Source: Dipetalonema caudispina (lineage: Eukaryota > Nematoda > Chromadorea > Rhabditida > Onchocercidae). From it: 64,000 bases of DNA. Positions 13,501 through 24,292 of this stretch are shown here, one piece after another. The notes below the pieces were generated by a model. That model was not told where the DNA came from, did not search any database, and was given only the letters and a program-made list of their open reading frames with translations. Position 1 is the stretch's first letter. Each line of letters begins with the position of its first letter. The stretch is from assembly GCA_013365325.1 (NCBI GenBank), contig JABVXV010000085.1:144904-208903 (forward strand), read 5' to 3'. The position numbers were made by a program, and so were the translations under genes.

Positions 13501-16500
13501 GTTTTCGTGAAACTTTTGGCGTCAGGATTTAAAAATCGACTGGTACTATCATTAAAACAAGGCTAGTGGTATTACGGGAGAGCAATAACTCAAATTTATC
13601 TCTCCGCAGCTTCAAAGAATGCTAAGAAGATAGTATTCCACATGGACAAGCCGAATTCGGAACGAAAATCAAGCATAGCCCAATCAGGCAACTTTGTACG
13701 TTTTAATTGATGAGGATCAAATCGCTATTAAATCAGGCAATGCTGGAGAGACTTATTGTTTTGCGATATTTGAGCATGACTGATATAAAATCGGGAATTT
13801 CATACTGAAATCTTATGAAATGTAGTATATTCAAAGCTGCTAAAAGAGGGTTTACCTTCATCACCATCTTCCTCATCAGCTCGTTCAGTTTTGGCTTTCA
13901 ACAAAATATGCATCAACTGAACAAATAAGCTATCTTGTTCAGGGGTCCGACTTCTTACAGCTGATATAATTTCACTAAACTTGACCTGACTAATACCGCG
14001 AACCTTAAAAAAGTTGATTTGAAGAATTTGGTACAGTAACTATAGACCACTAAAATAGAATAAGCGGTCCATAATGCACAAAAAAATACTTCTCTAATTG
14101 GTAGCAACTCCGCGAAACTTTGAAAAAATTCGAAAATATATAAATAATCGCCAAAATCGTCGTCGGACATCCAGAGTGGAAGTAGAAGAGGTGCCAACTG
14201 AGGTAAGGGCTAAAAAATCGTTATATAATATCTTAAGTTTAAATCTGTAAAATTATAGAAGAAATAAAATTATAAAATAATTGATCTATAATAAAGCAAT
14301 GAGAAATATGATCTAGTTGTGCAATCTTTCAAAGTAAATGATTTTAATTATTCGATTACACAACACAAAATCCATCAACTTTTGATTTCCGTTATAGAAG
14401 TTGATTTCTTCTTTTAAAACTTTCCGACCAAAATTTTACTTGAAGGTCGTCACAAAGAATATCATCTCTTGGTTTCTTCCACTCCAATAACATTTCTTTT
14501 GCCCGTTGTTTGTTCAGACGCTTTTCCTCACGTTCCTGAAGTAAAGAATATCTGGATGATTATGCAGTAATGGATGGAAAAATTTCTTCTGCAAATTCAT
14601 GTTATGGCAAATCAAACAAACAATAGAGAAAATTCCAGCAGACTCTTCACAGGCTGGAATTTGATGCCACTGATACCAGACTAAAATTAGTATAGATAGG
14701 TGCTTGAAAACAGAATGGATCGCAAACGGGTGACATATGAGGGTTCAGTTTACAAATCTTATATGCAAGGCTTTTGGAAAAGTGATTTATCCGCTTCTGA
14801 AATTATTATTAAACAAAATGGTTACAAATTTCAAATACGAGCATTAACTTTTTTTCAAAGAAAAATAAATTCAACTTCAATTAAACCTTTTCTTTAGTCT
14901 GCCGGATTAACTGCTTCAATTCAACAATCTCAGCTTCTGATAACAGACGCTCATCCTGTTCCCACTGGGAGAGATTTTGGATATTTACTTTTCGCGCTTG
15001 TTCAAAAAGACTCTCTAATTCTTCCTGCTGCTGAGCAATCTGAACATTAATTTCTCGTATGTCCACTGAAGTTTAATAACTATAAATTGCAATATACAGC
15101 ATTAAAAACCCGGAATTGAAGCAGTGAAACAAATTATACCGCTTTTTTTTTCTTCGTCTTCTTGCCACCCTCTCCTTTCTTGTCGTTTTCCTTTTTATCC
15201 TTTTCCAGAGATACCTTCTTAGATCGTGAATGTAACTTCTCTTTTTCATTAATATCGACGAAGTCGGCATCCGACGTTGATTGTGCATCTAGATCATCGG
15301 AGGGATGGCCATCTAAAATACACGGAAATTTAAAAAGAGAACATCACTTTAACACATAGTTTAGAAATTTGATTAAATAGTCAGTTACAATATTTCTTGA
15401 AAAAAGTACTTAGATGATTGCGAGGTGGACGGGAAAGTCCTTTACTTGGTCCACGATGCATTAATGGGGTCCGTGGGAACTGCGCAATTGGTCCAGCAAA
15501 CACCTCATTCCAAGACATATTTTCTAAGTGAAAATTTTCCAGTAATTCCTTCTGAAAAAATTAACTTTGCCAGCAAGCTGAAACCCACAATTTTATAGAA
15601 ACGATAGAATTTGATTCACATTTATTAAATATTCTAACAAAAATTTCGCGTACTTTCCTCAGTAACAGTTTCTCTATCATGGATTTAATAAAATTTCCTG
15701 TGATTTAGAGCTTGAAATCAATATACTTAAGCGTAAAATATAGCTTAGCATCTTCAGAAATAAAAGTTGTTTCAAAAAAAGTTATTTTATGCTAATTATG
15801 CTATGGGATACGTTGATCATAAAACTAGAAGATCACATAAAATACTGCCAAAATCAATAACCAAAATAACAGTAGCTAATTTAACTTTGAAAAGCTTACC
15901 TTTACGGTTAGACGCTCGTGATCGGTCGTGCAGGAATTTTTCAGGAATACACGTATCATATTCCGAGCCCACAGAGATTTGCTCCGCCTAGAAAATACCA
16001 AGCGATATAAAACAACAGATACTACAAAGAAAATTCAGGTCTTGTCTTGTAAAAATAAAACTGAAGAAAAAAACTTGAAAAAACAATCATTTAAAAAAAA
16101 ATTGAAAAAAAATTACAGCAGATCTTGATGACTGACTCGTTCGCGTACTTTATTGCCAGCATCCCCGTTATGCTTGTCTATTATTACGACGTCGTACATA
16201 TAACGCTCCGCTGGTGGTATTAATAGCTCTCCTCTTTTCACACTTGAAAAAGTTGATTATACTTAAGGTTCAAAGTTAATGACTTAATAAGCTGTGCAAT
16301 ACACGGAAATCAGTACAATGTTAACTTGAAATCAAAACAAAACAAAGAAAAAAAAAACGAATTTTGAGTATGTCAGTAGAACTCAAAGATAAATTAATTA
16401 AAAAAACTCACAAAACAGCTGGTTTCTTCACATCATCATGTTGACTTGACACGACATCATTTTCCACATCAATATACGTCACTTTTCTTATTATAACATC

Positions 16501-17394
16501 TTTTCGACCGCGTCCACCGCTGTATGTAACTTCTTCACCCAGTAAAAAGTGATCTTTGACAAAAAAGTAAATATCGTTTACCAAATCCTCGATTCGTCCA
16601 CGACACGATAATTTGTATACAAGATAGAGAATAGGTCTTGCAAAAGAGGATGGATAAGTTTTTAGCGTTTCCTGAAACATTTCCATATAGCGCGATAGAA
16701 GTCGATTTTCGAGAAAAAAAACACACTTCATGTACTTAAAACTTACTCCGCCTTATTACTACCTTGAGAACATACTTTGAATTTCGAAAATTAATCAATG
16801 AGTTCCGATTACAAATATCAGTATTTTGCATAATGAGTTTTTCTTGAAAAAAAAAACTACGCAGTAAAGTGATGGGATGCTTTTATTATTGTTATCATCT
16901 TGAAATTAAGCACTTGGGTAATGCAATTCAGATATCTTGTCTTACCTGCGCACTCTTTTCAGAATCAAGAGCTTCCTCGAATGTCAAACCCGTTTTTCCG
17001 GTTACTGAACATGTCCAAACCATTGAACTGAGGGCAATTTGCCGTTGGAAGAAATCACTGAAAATAACAAACGTCATAAATAATACTTGATTTCTAAGAG
17101 AAATTCTTAAAGTACTGTAAAATTCCGAAATCTTCAAGCTTTAGTTCCATCTAAGAAACGATTAGAGAGCTCAGTAAAACCAATATCACTCATAAATTGG
17201 GCAGAGCTAAAGTTGAGCACCATAAAGAAAGGTGTAACATGGATAATGCGTAAGATTAAGGAAAACGAACAAAAAACTTACTCATACGACGTGAAAATTT
17301 CATTAGTGAGTGGAAGATGAAATACTTTATCATCGGGTTTCAAACCAACTGGGCATGGTGATGGTTTGAATTGCTTCCGGCCAAGTGACGGCAT
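7511..17394 (-). CDS. BAZ1A: ACF1/BAZ1-type chromatin remodeler subunit (WAC-DDT-WAKZ-PHD-bromodomain)
   Basis: Proteins of this type are the large non-catalytic partners of ISWI ATPase in ACF/CHRAC or WICH complexes; they target and space nucleosomes in the nucleus. About 30 exons run from the ATG at 17394 (exon 1, 17282-17394) to the TAA at 7511. Exons 1-3 (also 16946-17057 and 16412-16671) encode a WAC domain, with MPSLGRKQFKPS, LTNEIFTSYDDFF, VWTCSVTGKTGLTFEEAL and RPILYLVYKL. A DDT domain spans roughly 13860-14210 (LAPLLLPLWMSDDDFGDYLYIFEFF). WAKZ/WHIM-type charged segments follow. A C4HC3 PHD finger lies at about 9230-9510 (CMCARCDRCYHIDCAKP, then GWMCSDCKA). The bromodomain is in 8379-8554, 7984-8130 and 7511-7597 (AWPFLKPVDAKAVPDYYQ, IIKRPMDLRTIMNKL, IFENCRIYNEEESEIYR). 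Some middle exon borders are not resolved. Whether it is BAZ1A-like or BAZ1B-like cannot be settled from sequence alone; the WAC start resembles ACF1. Confidence 0.92.
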
Positions 17395-18311
17395 TAGTCA
17401 AAATTCTTGTAAAAGTCTAAAAAAGTTCAATCAATTGAAGAAACATGGACCATCACTTTACGGAAGTTACTAAAACAATCGGATCTTCTAACGTTGAGTG
17501 CCTCTCGACAGTGGGTATACAAAGCAAAAATCAGGAAATCATGGCAATAAGTTAAATGATAACTTTAAGAAAATTTTTAGAAAAAACATCCAACCATACG
17601 TATAAAGTAATCAGAAGTAAGAATCGAAAATTTAAACAGGAAATTTCATAAAAAAACGTGCACTATCTTCACTCCACTACCAATATAATATGTATAATCG
17701 ATCCTCTCCTTCGTCACATGCTACCATTCATCACCAAATGCAACAAAAAAGCCCTAAATGATGCAACACTGACTAACATTGCTGATGCATATAACTCTAT
17801 TCCGGATATATGTAATGTACAATAAGTTTTCCTATCGTGACCCTCCTAAATTCCGAAGTTCCGGATTTTCCCACCCAAAAAAGGCAAAAACGAGAGTATT
17901 ACAATGCACGTTATCGCATTTTTCGAACACAAACATGGTGATCAAAAATAACTACCTCTACGGCACCACTGCCTTAAACATCTATCTTCTTCATTTCTTT
18001 ATAACTTACAGTTGTTTTCTCGTTCAATCCCATCATCCTTTAACTTCATAATCATTTAACTATATTACCTGCTAAACGAAATTCCGTGAAATCACGATTC
18101 CATCTTCACTTATTAGTAATGCGTATCTGATAAATGCATGAAGCTCGCTACTAAATATGATGTATTTTGCAGGTACGAGGATATACTTACTACAACAATT
18201 GTCCTTAAGGGCATTATGTCTTTATGTACTTATGTACAGTCTTTATGTACAGTACGAATAAGAAAATTATTTGTTATCAGGTAGAATTCATTTTTACATT
18301 AAATGTTGCCA
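17395..18311. other. Intergenic region upstream of the ACF1-like gene
   Basis: This stretch is somewhat less AT-rich than other spacers. It contains several unspliced short open frames on both strands (for example plus 17779-18051), none with a recognisable family or consistent splice phase. A short direct repeat of the octamer ttatgtac occurs three times at 18222-18250. It probably contains the promoter of the ACF1-like gene. Confidence 0.4.
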
Positions 18312-18556
18312 TCATAAAATGAAATTATTTATGCGATCACGCATACCGTTTGAAGAGTCCTTTATCCATCCTGCAATATCCATTGGAAGAGCACGCACAA
18401 TCACGTCAAAAAACGCAGATACGCACTCATCTACTTCGCTATAGAGAAGCTACTTTTTAAATTTTGCTACCTTAAAATAGTTCCTCAACTGTCATTTTAT
18501 TACGACAGCAACATATGTAGAGAGAATACAGCGTGAATTATCGATCGTGATGACAT
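18312..18556 (-). CDS. Possible two-exon small secreted peptide (speculative)
   Basis: An ATG at 18556 opens a 53-nt exon with a hydrophobic start (MSSRSIIHAVFSLHMLLS), ending at a GTAATA donor. A 65-nt intron ends in TTCTCTATAG at 18439, and the second exon continues in phase (EVDECVSAFFDVIVRALPMD, then IAGWIKDSS) to a TGA at 18312-18314. The result is about 60 residues with a signal-peptide-like N-terminus. Codon use looks protein-like, but I recognise no family. It could equally be an outlying exon of a neighbouring gene or chance. Confidence 0.25.
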
Positions 18557-18609
18557 TGTCAACACATATAGATAGAAAGTGCTGCTAGGGTCCGGGGTAT
18601 GTTTGTGTA

Positions 18610-18813
18610 TCAAGTTGATATTTTATACAAATCGATATCTTCCGAGTGATTCTTCTCAATACTTGCGAAGAAATCCGAAGTAAAAAGTGATCTCGGGAAG
18701 CAAAACCGGTCTGGAACTGAATAAATGAAAGAAAGACGGAATGGCTGAAAAGATGCTAACTGAGATCTTAAGCAATTCGTTTCCTGACTAGCAAAAACAA
18801 ATAAAAACAACAT
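18610..18813 (-). CDS. Possible small ORF, 67 aa (speculative)
   Basis: A single-exon frame starts at 18813, immediately after the acceptor-like tract GTCGTTTTTTAGCAG, as if trans-spliced. It begins MLFLFVFASQETNCLRSQ and ends HSEDIDLYKIST. The N-terminus is weakly hydrophobic. No family is recognised. The acceptor overlaps the tentative stop of the ninjurin-like gene upstream, so the segment could instead be an alternative last exon of that gene or untranslated sequence. Confidence 0.22.
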   Translation of the reverse strand: MLFLFVFASQETNCLRSQLASFQPFRLSFIYSVPDRFCFPRSLFTSDFFASIEKNHSEDIDLYKIST

Positions 18814-18816
18814 CTG

Positions 18817-21800
18817 CTAAAAAACGACATTACAATTCGAGAAGTAAAAATACTTCCTGATATTTAGTAAACTTTGTCCCAAATCATTCATGATAAAATC
18901 AGAAATATTTCCAGTATGTTCACCTATAGGTTACATTTTTGACTCAAAAGTCCAATAAATTATAAATACCTTCTGCTATAACTACATTAACACTTCCAAA
19001 TGAAATGGTGAAAAAATGCGGATATTTAGATGTGTTACGAGATAAGCGGTTAACCCAAATTGTAATTACATCAATAGACATAGCAACTAAACACGTGAAT
19101 ATGTTGCAAGATAGGCACATATAAATCTCTGTGACTAAAAGGTATGTATCATTATTTATTTCACTTAGTGAAAAACAAATTAGAGAAAGTAAATTAATTG
19201 AAGGAAGAAAACAAACAGGCTTATTTCAAAAAACTTTACTCGATATTAAAATGGCTTCTTTTCTTCCCTCAAATTATCAATATATTTGTTCTTCTATCAT
19301 ATCATTTTCACGTGACGTGTTCTAATTTAGATCTTATACGACGTAAATAACGAATTACTCACGTATGCTTAAAAATGATAGAATTAATAAACTTGTTTGA
19401 AAGCTTTAAAAAGTAATTTCAAAAATGACTCAATTGTATTTCGCAACATCTTAATCTCTCTGCTACACTCATAATATACACTATTTCCTTCACTATTGCT
19501 TTCTTCCGCACTCTTCACTTTCTCATCAGTTAACAGTGGACGACATTAATGAGTGATATTACATGCCTGAAAGTTCATATATTCAACCGTTTTACGTTTC
19601 GTATTACGCTGCGTGGATGTTCACGTCTTATCATACGTGCTCGTAACTTTTTGTATAGTCGTTTGCATTACGTATTAACTGTACAGGACAATTTTGACGT
19701 ATTGGTATGTGTGTTTTTCATTTGTAATCTTTTTGCAAACGTATAATCTTTTTTTTTTTCTTTTTGACAATGCAGGATAATTGGGATAGCCTTCTTACGT
19801 TGTTTCTGATCATATTAGAAATGAGACATACGTAGAGTTAATTATATTTCATATAGAAACCATTCAGTGTTGATTACACGAAAACGTATTTTTGTCCATT
19901 AACAAATAATTTCCTTATACGTATTTCACGTGAAGTCGTGATCCCCGTAAGAATGAATGTTGCCAGTGTGGGTGCTTGTAATGCTAAATCGATACATCCA
20001 TGTGCCTGCAGCAGTACAGTGTAGTATGTCGTGATTTTATGATACAGATTTGAGTAGTAAGAAGTTAGGATAAATAGGAATGATGCTCTACAGTGAACGA
20101 AATCTGCATTGGAATTCAATTTTATGGATATTTAGGTAAGCATTCCTAATGGGAACTTAATTTTCACTTCAAGAAAAGTAAATGAAGAATGAATGAATAA
20201 ATGGTTACCTTTACAAGGATATCACACTGACCATTTCTACTTACTCTTTCCCGATGTTTCAGTTGGATCGATGGCTTCCCTTCAACATCATAGTGATCCG
20301 CTTGATTTCCCTCAGCTTGAATTAAATTAATATTTAGTATTTTCGGTTTTGAAAATTTCGTTATTCAAATTTCCATAGATTCTATTTTTTTTTAGGAATT
20401 ACAAAAAACCAAAAATTTTACGGAATTTGACAACGTAAAGGAGACACATTGTTCCAGAAAATGTCGTTAATAGTGATCTCGAAAACTTGACCCATTTTAA
20501 ATTTGACAAAAGGGGAAAAGAGCGATGGTAAAGACTGGCTAACAATATTTGAAAGGATCACCATTTGACCATTCTGATAAGTCATAATCTCGTTCTAAAA
20601 TTCCTCTTCCTGGCGTTGTTGATAGTGCTGTCTGATTTGTCGGAAGCCTTAAATTTTATATTTAAATTCCAAACATCAAATGGATATCAACAATGAAATT
20701 TAAGATGACAGCCAATCATGCAGTACAGCCCGTTAGCTAAAAGTATTGTGATTTCCCGTTGAATCTGATTAATACATAGATATACTAATCAATTTATAAT
20801 ATGAGCCATTAAAAATTATTTCATGATGATTTGAGTGGTTCAAATTTATGGATCCACATACAGTGTGATAGTACCTTTACGACCTCTCTCAAAATTTCTC
20901 TTCTGATCATAATTCAATAATGAGAAAGAAAGGGTTCTTGAAATTTACCATGTTTTTGCTGATTTTTCAGTCCATGATATCGATGGTTGGCTCGTCATTT
21001 GAGTATTGGCATCTGAAAGACAAGTTTCTTTGACTTGTTTATCACAACCTATGCTGATCTGTCCTAAAAATTCATAAACTGATTGTGTTGATGAAAATCA
21101 CTTTCAGTGTATATATCTTCGTGTATGATAACAATTTTTTGTTAATTTTTAAAAAGAAAAAAATTTTAACCTGTGAGGATATTAGTGATAATTTTGGCAG
21201 CATGATTTGGTTGTTTTCGAAACGAAACAAGCATTTCTTCAATTGTTTCTAGATTATCATCTACCTGTTACTAGAGTACATTATTCTCTAATACGAATTT
21301 TCAAAGATGTCATAGATAAGTGAACTGAAATTTGAATTTTAATTGGCAATTTGTAATTGGCAAACGAACATAACTTTTTCCTTATAGAAACAATCCAAGA
21401 ATGCAGTAAATTTCACTAGGGTATCAATTCGCAATTAGAATGGACGAACAATAAGATTAGATGTCGTTATGGTATTCATAGCATTCATAGCTTGATACTT
21501 TTCATCTCCACCACTGTATTCTGTTCTTGGAATTTCAGATGTTTCTGTGACAGCTGTCTTCGGGCTATTATATTCATACTGTGAAATAGTGAATGGACTT
21601 GACCAACCCTATAGATTTTCCAGTAATTTAAAATTGGATCAAAAAAAGTAATGAATTATCCATGTCTATGCAGTTTTATACATTGCAGTAATTTAATCTT
21701 GTCTATGGTGATAGGTATGAGGATAAGAAGAATTAGCCATAAATATGAGGTAAGAAAGATGAGAGATTAGATTTTAAACATGACAATAAGAGGAATTTTG

Positions 21801-21904
21801 TTGTAAATTAAAAGAATGAATAAAATATATGCCTTTAATGAATCCGTTAAGGAATCATCAGAGTATGACTTGATCAGAGATACTGATCCGATATCAGAAC
21901 TCAT
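18817..21904 (-). CDS. Ninjurin-like membrane protein with long N-terminal extension (cryptic multi-exon gene)
   Basis: Nine short exons join without a stop and with matching phases: 21884-21904 (ATG), 21450-21608, 21171-21264, 20949-21063, 20562-20647, 20209-20315, 19921-20005, 18970-19134 and a tentative last exon 18817-18923. The first ~210 residues are Ser/Thr-rich and polar (GWSSPFTISQYEYNSPKTAV, DDNLETIEEMLVSFRKQPNH), without known domains. Then comes AHGCIDLALQAPTLATFILT, which resembles the amphipathic helix of ninjurins (the AQGMMDIAL motif). Two membrane segments follow, IYMCLSCNIFTCLVAMSIDV and FFTISFGSVNVVIAE, the second like the VNVLISAFG end of ninjurins. Ninjurins are small plasma-membrane proteins; vertebrate NINJ1 drives membrane rupture. 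That it is a gene is well supported by the phases; the family call is moderate. The last exon and exon 1 are the weakest parts. Confidence 0.55.
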
Positions 21905-22925
21905 TGCCAGAAGAACGACCGTTTAATGCTATTCCAATTACAAAAACTGTTAAATTTCTTAATTCTTACTTGCTTTTTATATGAGACAACTCATAGGTTT
22001 AGGCCAAAAAAAAATTTTTTTTCTCTAATTCCGACGCATAGCTACGGTGTGAAATATGTGAAAATATGGAATAAATATGAAATTACGACCAAGCTGAAAA
22101 CTTCCTCAGATTTTTGGCAATAATAGGATATGAGATATGAACCTGAATATACCCGAAAGGCTAGAATATAGACTATTAGAATATATTAGAACAATTTATA
22201 TATAAAATATAGGGATATGTAAGCAGAATATACCGTGAGCATCGTGATGATCGTGGGGATATTGGAATCAAGACAATATGGAATCAGAATATACCTTAGA
22301 TATTACGGGATTCTAATTTCTTTCAAACATCAATAAATGAAACGGGATATAAGATGCAATAATAAGGTTTGAACAGGCCAAAACGCAATAAGAAATTTTA
22401 AAACTTTGCTAATTAGGATGGGCTAATTATCCGACTAATCGTATTAGATGAAGATTTGTTTTGTAGGATTATCGTTTTTACTAATCATTTCTTACGATAT
22501 GCATAATTAATTATTTCACTTCATTCCGTACTACTTGATATATATTTCAAGTTTTGTTTCTCAGGCTCTACATGTGTCATTGTTTAACTTCTATCTAATG
22601 TTACAGCAAATAGCGCCATAATTACTTTTTTTTTTCCCAGATTTCGAACAATACTTTACTGAAAAATAATGACGAATTAAAGTTAATTAAATTTTCAGAA
22701 AAAGTATTGAATTTTGTGAGAAATCTCGTAAAATGCCGATTTCTCTATGAATTACTTGTATTTAACTGTTAGATAAAATGTTAGTAATATCATTAGATAG
22801 ATGTGGACATCCAGTAGTTGATAGGTATGCGCAGAGATAGGCTTGTCAAAGGAGTGACTACTCGAATTTATTAATGAAACACGTTGAATTACTTATAATA
22901 AACTTTCTATTCAGGAAATGTATTT
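21905..22925. other. Divergent intergenic region
   Basis: This 1 kb AT-rich spacer lies between the start of the ninjurin-like gene (minus) and the shared first exon of the CAMKMT/CENP-S locus (plus). It likely holds both promoters. Between 22140 and 22330 a loose repetition of gaatata/atataccg-like words is visible but no clean unit. No exon was found. Confidence 0.45.
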
Positions 22926-23069
22926 ATGATGGATGATGTCGATATTGACAATGAAGATAGAGTTGGTAAGCGATCTGTGGCCGATAAAGAGGATTTAATT
23001 GTGGTGCCGAGTAAACGAAGAAAGGAAGGAGAGGAAACGCCGCATCAGACGGAGGTTTCGAAACATGAA
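22926..23069 (+). other. First exon apparently shared by CAMKMT and CENP-S transcripts
   Basis: The exon starts at ATG ATG (22926), just after the acceptor TTTCTATTCAG, and ends at GAA|GTAAATC in phase 0. It encodes 48 polar residues, including GKRSVADKEDLIVVPSKRRK, whose PSKRRK could be a nuclear localisation signal. Both downstream acceptors that lack any usable ATG (23438 for the methyltransferase, 25131 for CENP-S) are also phase 0 and can be joined to it. Use by one or both genes is inferred, not seen. Confidence 0.6.
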
Positions 23070-24292
23070 GTAAATCATTTTCAGCTTTTTGGGGTATTTG
23101 GATAGTGAAGATTGAAGTGTTACTATTAGCTGTTAAGTTTTAATAGGTTAAAATACCTAAATTTGTTTCACACTTCACCATGCACTAGTGTACGCTTATT
23201 GACACTAGAGAGGTTTCTTGTATTAAGAAGATGAGTAAGAACTTCTTGCACCCATAACGATCGAAAGTTTTATACTCGTAAAGGTAATTAAAGAGCTGTT
23301 TTTGACAATTACAGTGATCATTATGGTGCCTGGTAAAGATTTATTGATAAAAAAAGTTAGGCTCTCTACAAGCCACGTTAGATAGACTTATTGAAGATCC
23401 TACTAGTGTTTGTGATATCCATAGTACTATTTATTAGAAACTATTGTCCGGAGCGGAAATTTCCAAAGCCCGACAACGTTGGAATTTACTTTCATCTCGT
23501 CTACGATGCAACTACAAAAAACAATCCAATGATATTACAACTGATTTGGAAGCAACGTTTGTTGTTTTTGAAGCATTTATCATCCCAAAATATTCTAACA
23601 TAGGTCGTTGGTACCATTTAAAATCCCCTATTGAAGATATCGAATTCGATGTCCATATCTATTCAGCTGTTACCATAACACCCAGTAGTTTGGTTGGCTT
23701 CAACAATAGCGGAAATATCAGAGTATGGCCATCCGAAGAGTGTTTAGCCTATTATTTGCTAAAACATGAAAGGCTGGTTCGAAGCAAAACTATCCTGGAA
23801 CTTGGATCCGGTATGGTTGGCTTAAGTGGTCTTACTTCAGCTGCACTTGGCGCAGCTGAAGTAGTTTTAACAGATGGTAATGAGAAGTCCGTGGAAAACA
23901 TTCAGCGAATCGTTGAAATAAATAAGCTAAACAATCGTGTAACTTGCTCTTTGCTATCCTGGAACTCTACTATACCAAACAAGCAATTCGATGCTATTCT
24001 ATGTGCTGATTGCTTGTTTTTCATGGAAGAGCATCGTACTCTACTGAATTGCATCCATAGACATCTGAAGCCTGGTGGGACCGCATACATCGTGGCGCCG
24101 GATAGAGGTGGTACTGTCCAACCATTCTTGGATCTTGTATACGAGGAACGAGAACGATGGCAAAGTGTGAGCGTCAATTTCCATATGGAAAATGAAGCAG
24201 ATATTTATTCCAAGTTGAAGATGCGGAATTGTAATATGCACTCAGAAATTCCAATGCTTCTAATTTTGAAAAAAACTGATTTAGTCCTATGA
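22926..24292 (+). CDS. CAMKMT: Calmodulin-lysine N-methyltransferase (CAMKMT) homologue
   Basis: CAMKMT trimethylates a lysine of calmodulin using S-adenosylmethionine. The large exon 23438-24292 (285 codons with stop) carries the seven-beta-strand methyltransferase fold. It shows RQRWNLLSSRL near the N-terminus, IRVWPSEECLAYYLLKHERL, SAM motif I LELGSGMVGLSG, VVLTDGNEKSVENIQRI, FDAILCADCLFF and the final LLILKKTD, all in the order seen in human CAMKMT. There is no in-frame ATG before motif I, and a TAG stands directly at the acceptor TTATTAG, so an upstream coding exon is required. 22926-23069 fits in phase, giving 332 aa against 323 in human. The gene lies inside what would be the first intron of CENP-S. 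The family call is strong; the exon-1 assignment is moderate. Confidence 0.85.

Noticed and set aside
17779..18051. 90-aa open frame on the plus strand
   Set aside because: No family resemblance, no splice context, and similar-length frames occur on both strands in this stretch.
19441..19560. Coding-looking minus-strand frame (EKVKSAEESNSEGNS)
   Set aside because: It has an upstream stop, no acceptor in reach, and does not fit the phases of the flanking ninjurin-like exons.
20209..20315. Similarity of HRERVSRNGQCDILVK to the N-terminal motif of inward-rectifier potassium channels
   Set aside because: No pore (TIGYG) or transmembrane segments of that family follow in the next exons or anywhere in 17.4-20.2 kb; the downstream exons fit a ninjurin-like layout instead.
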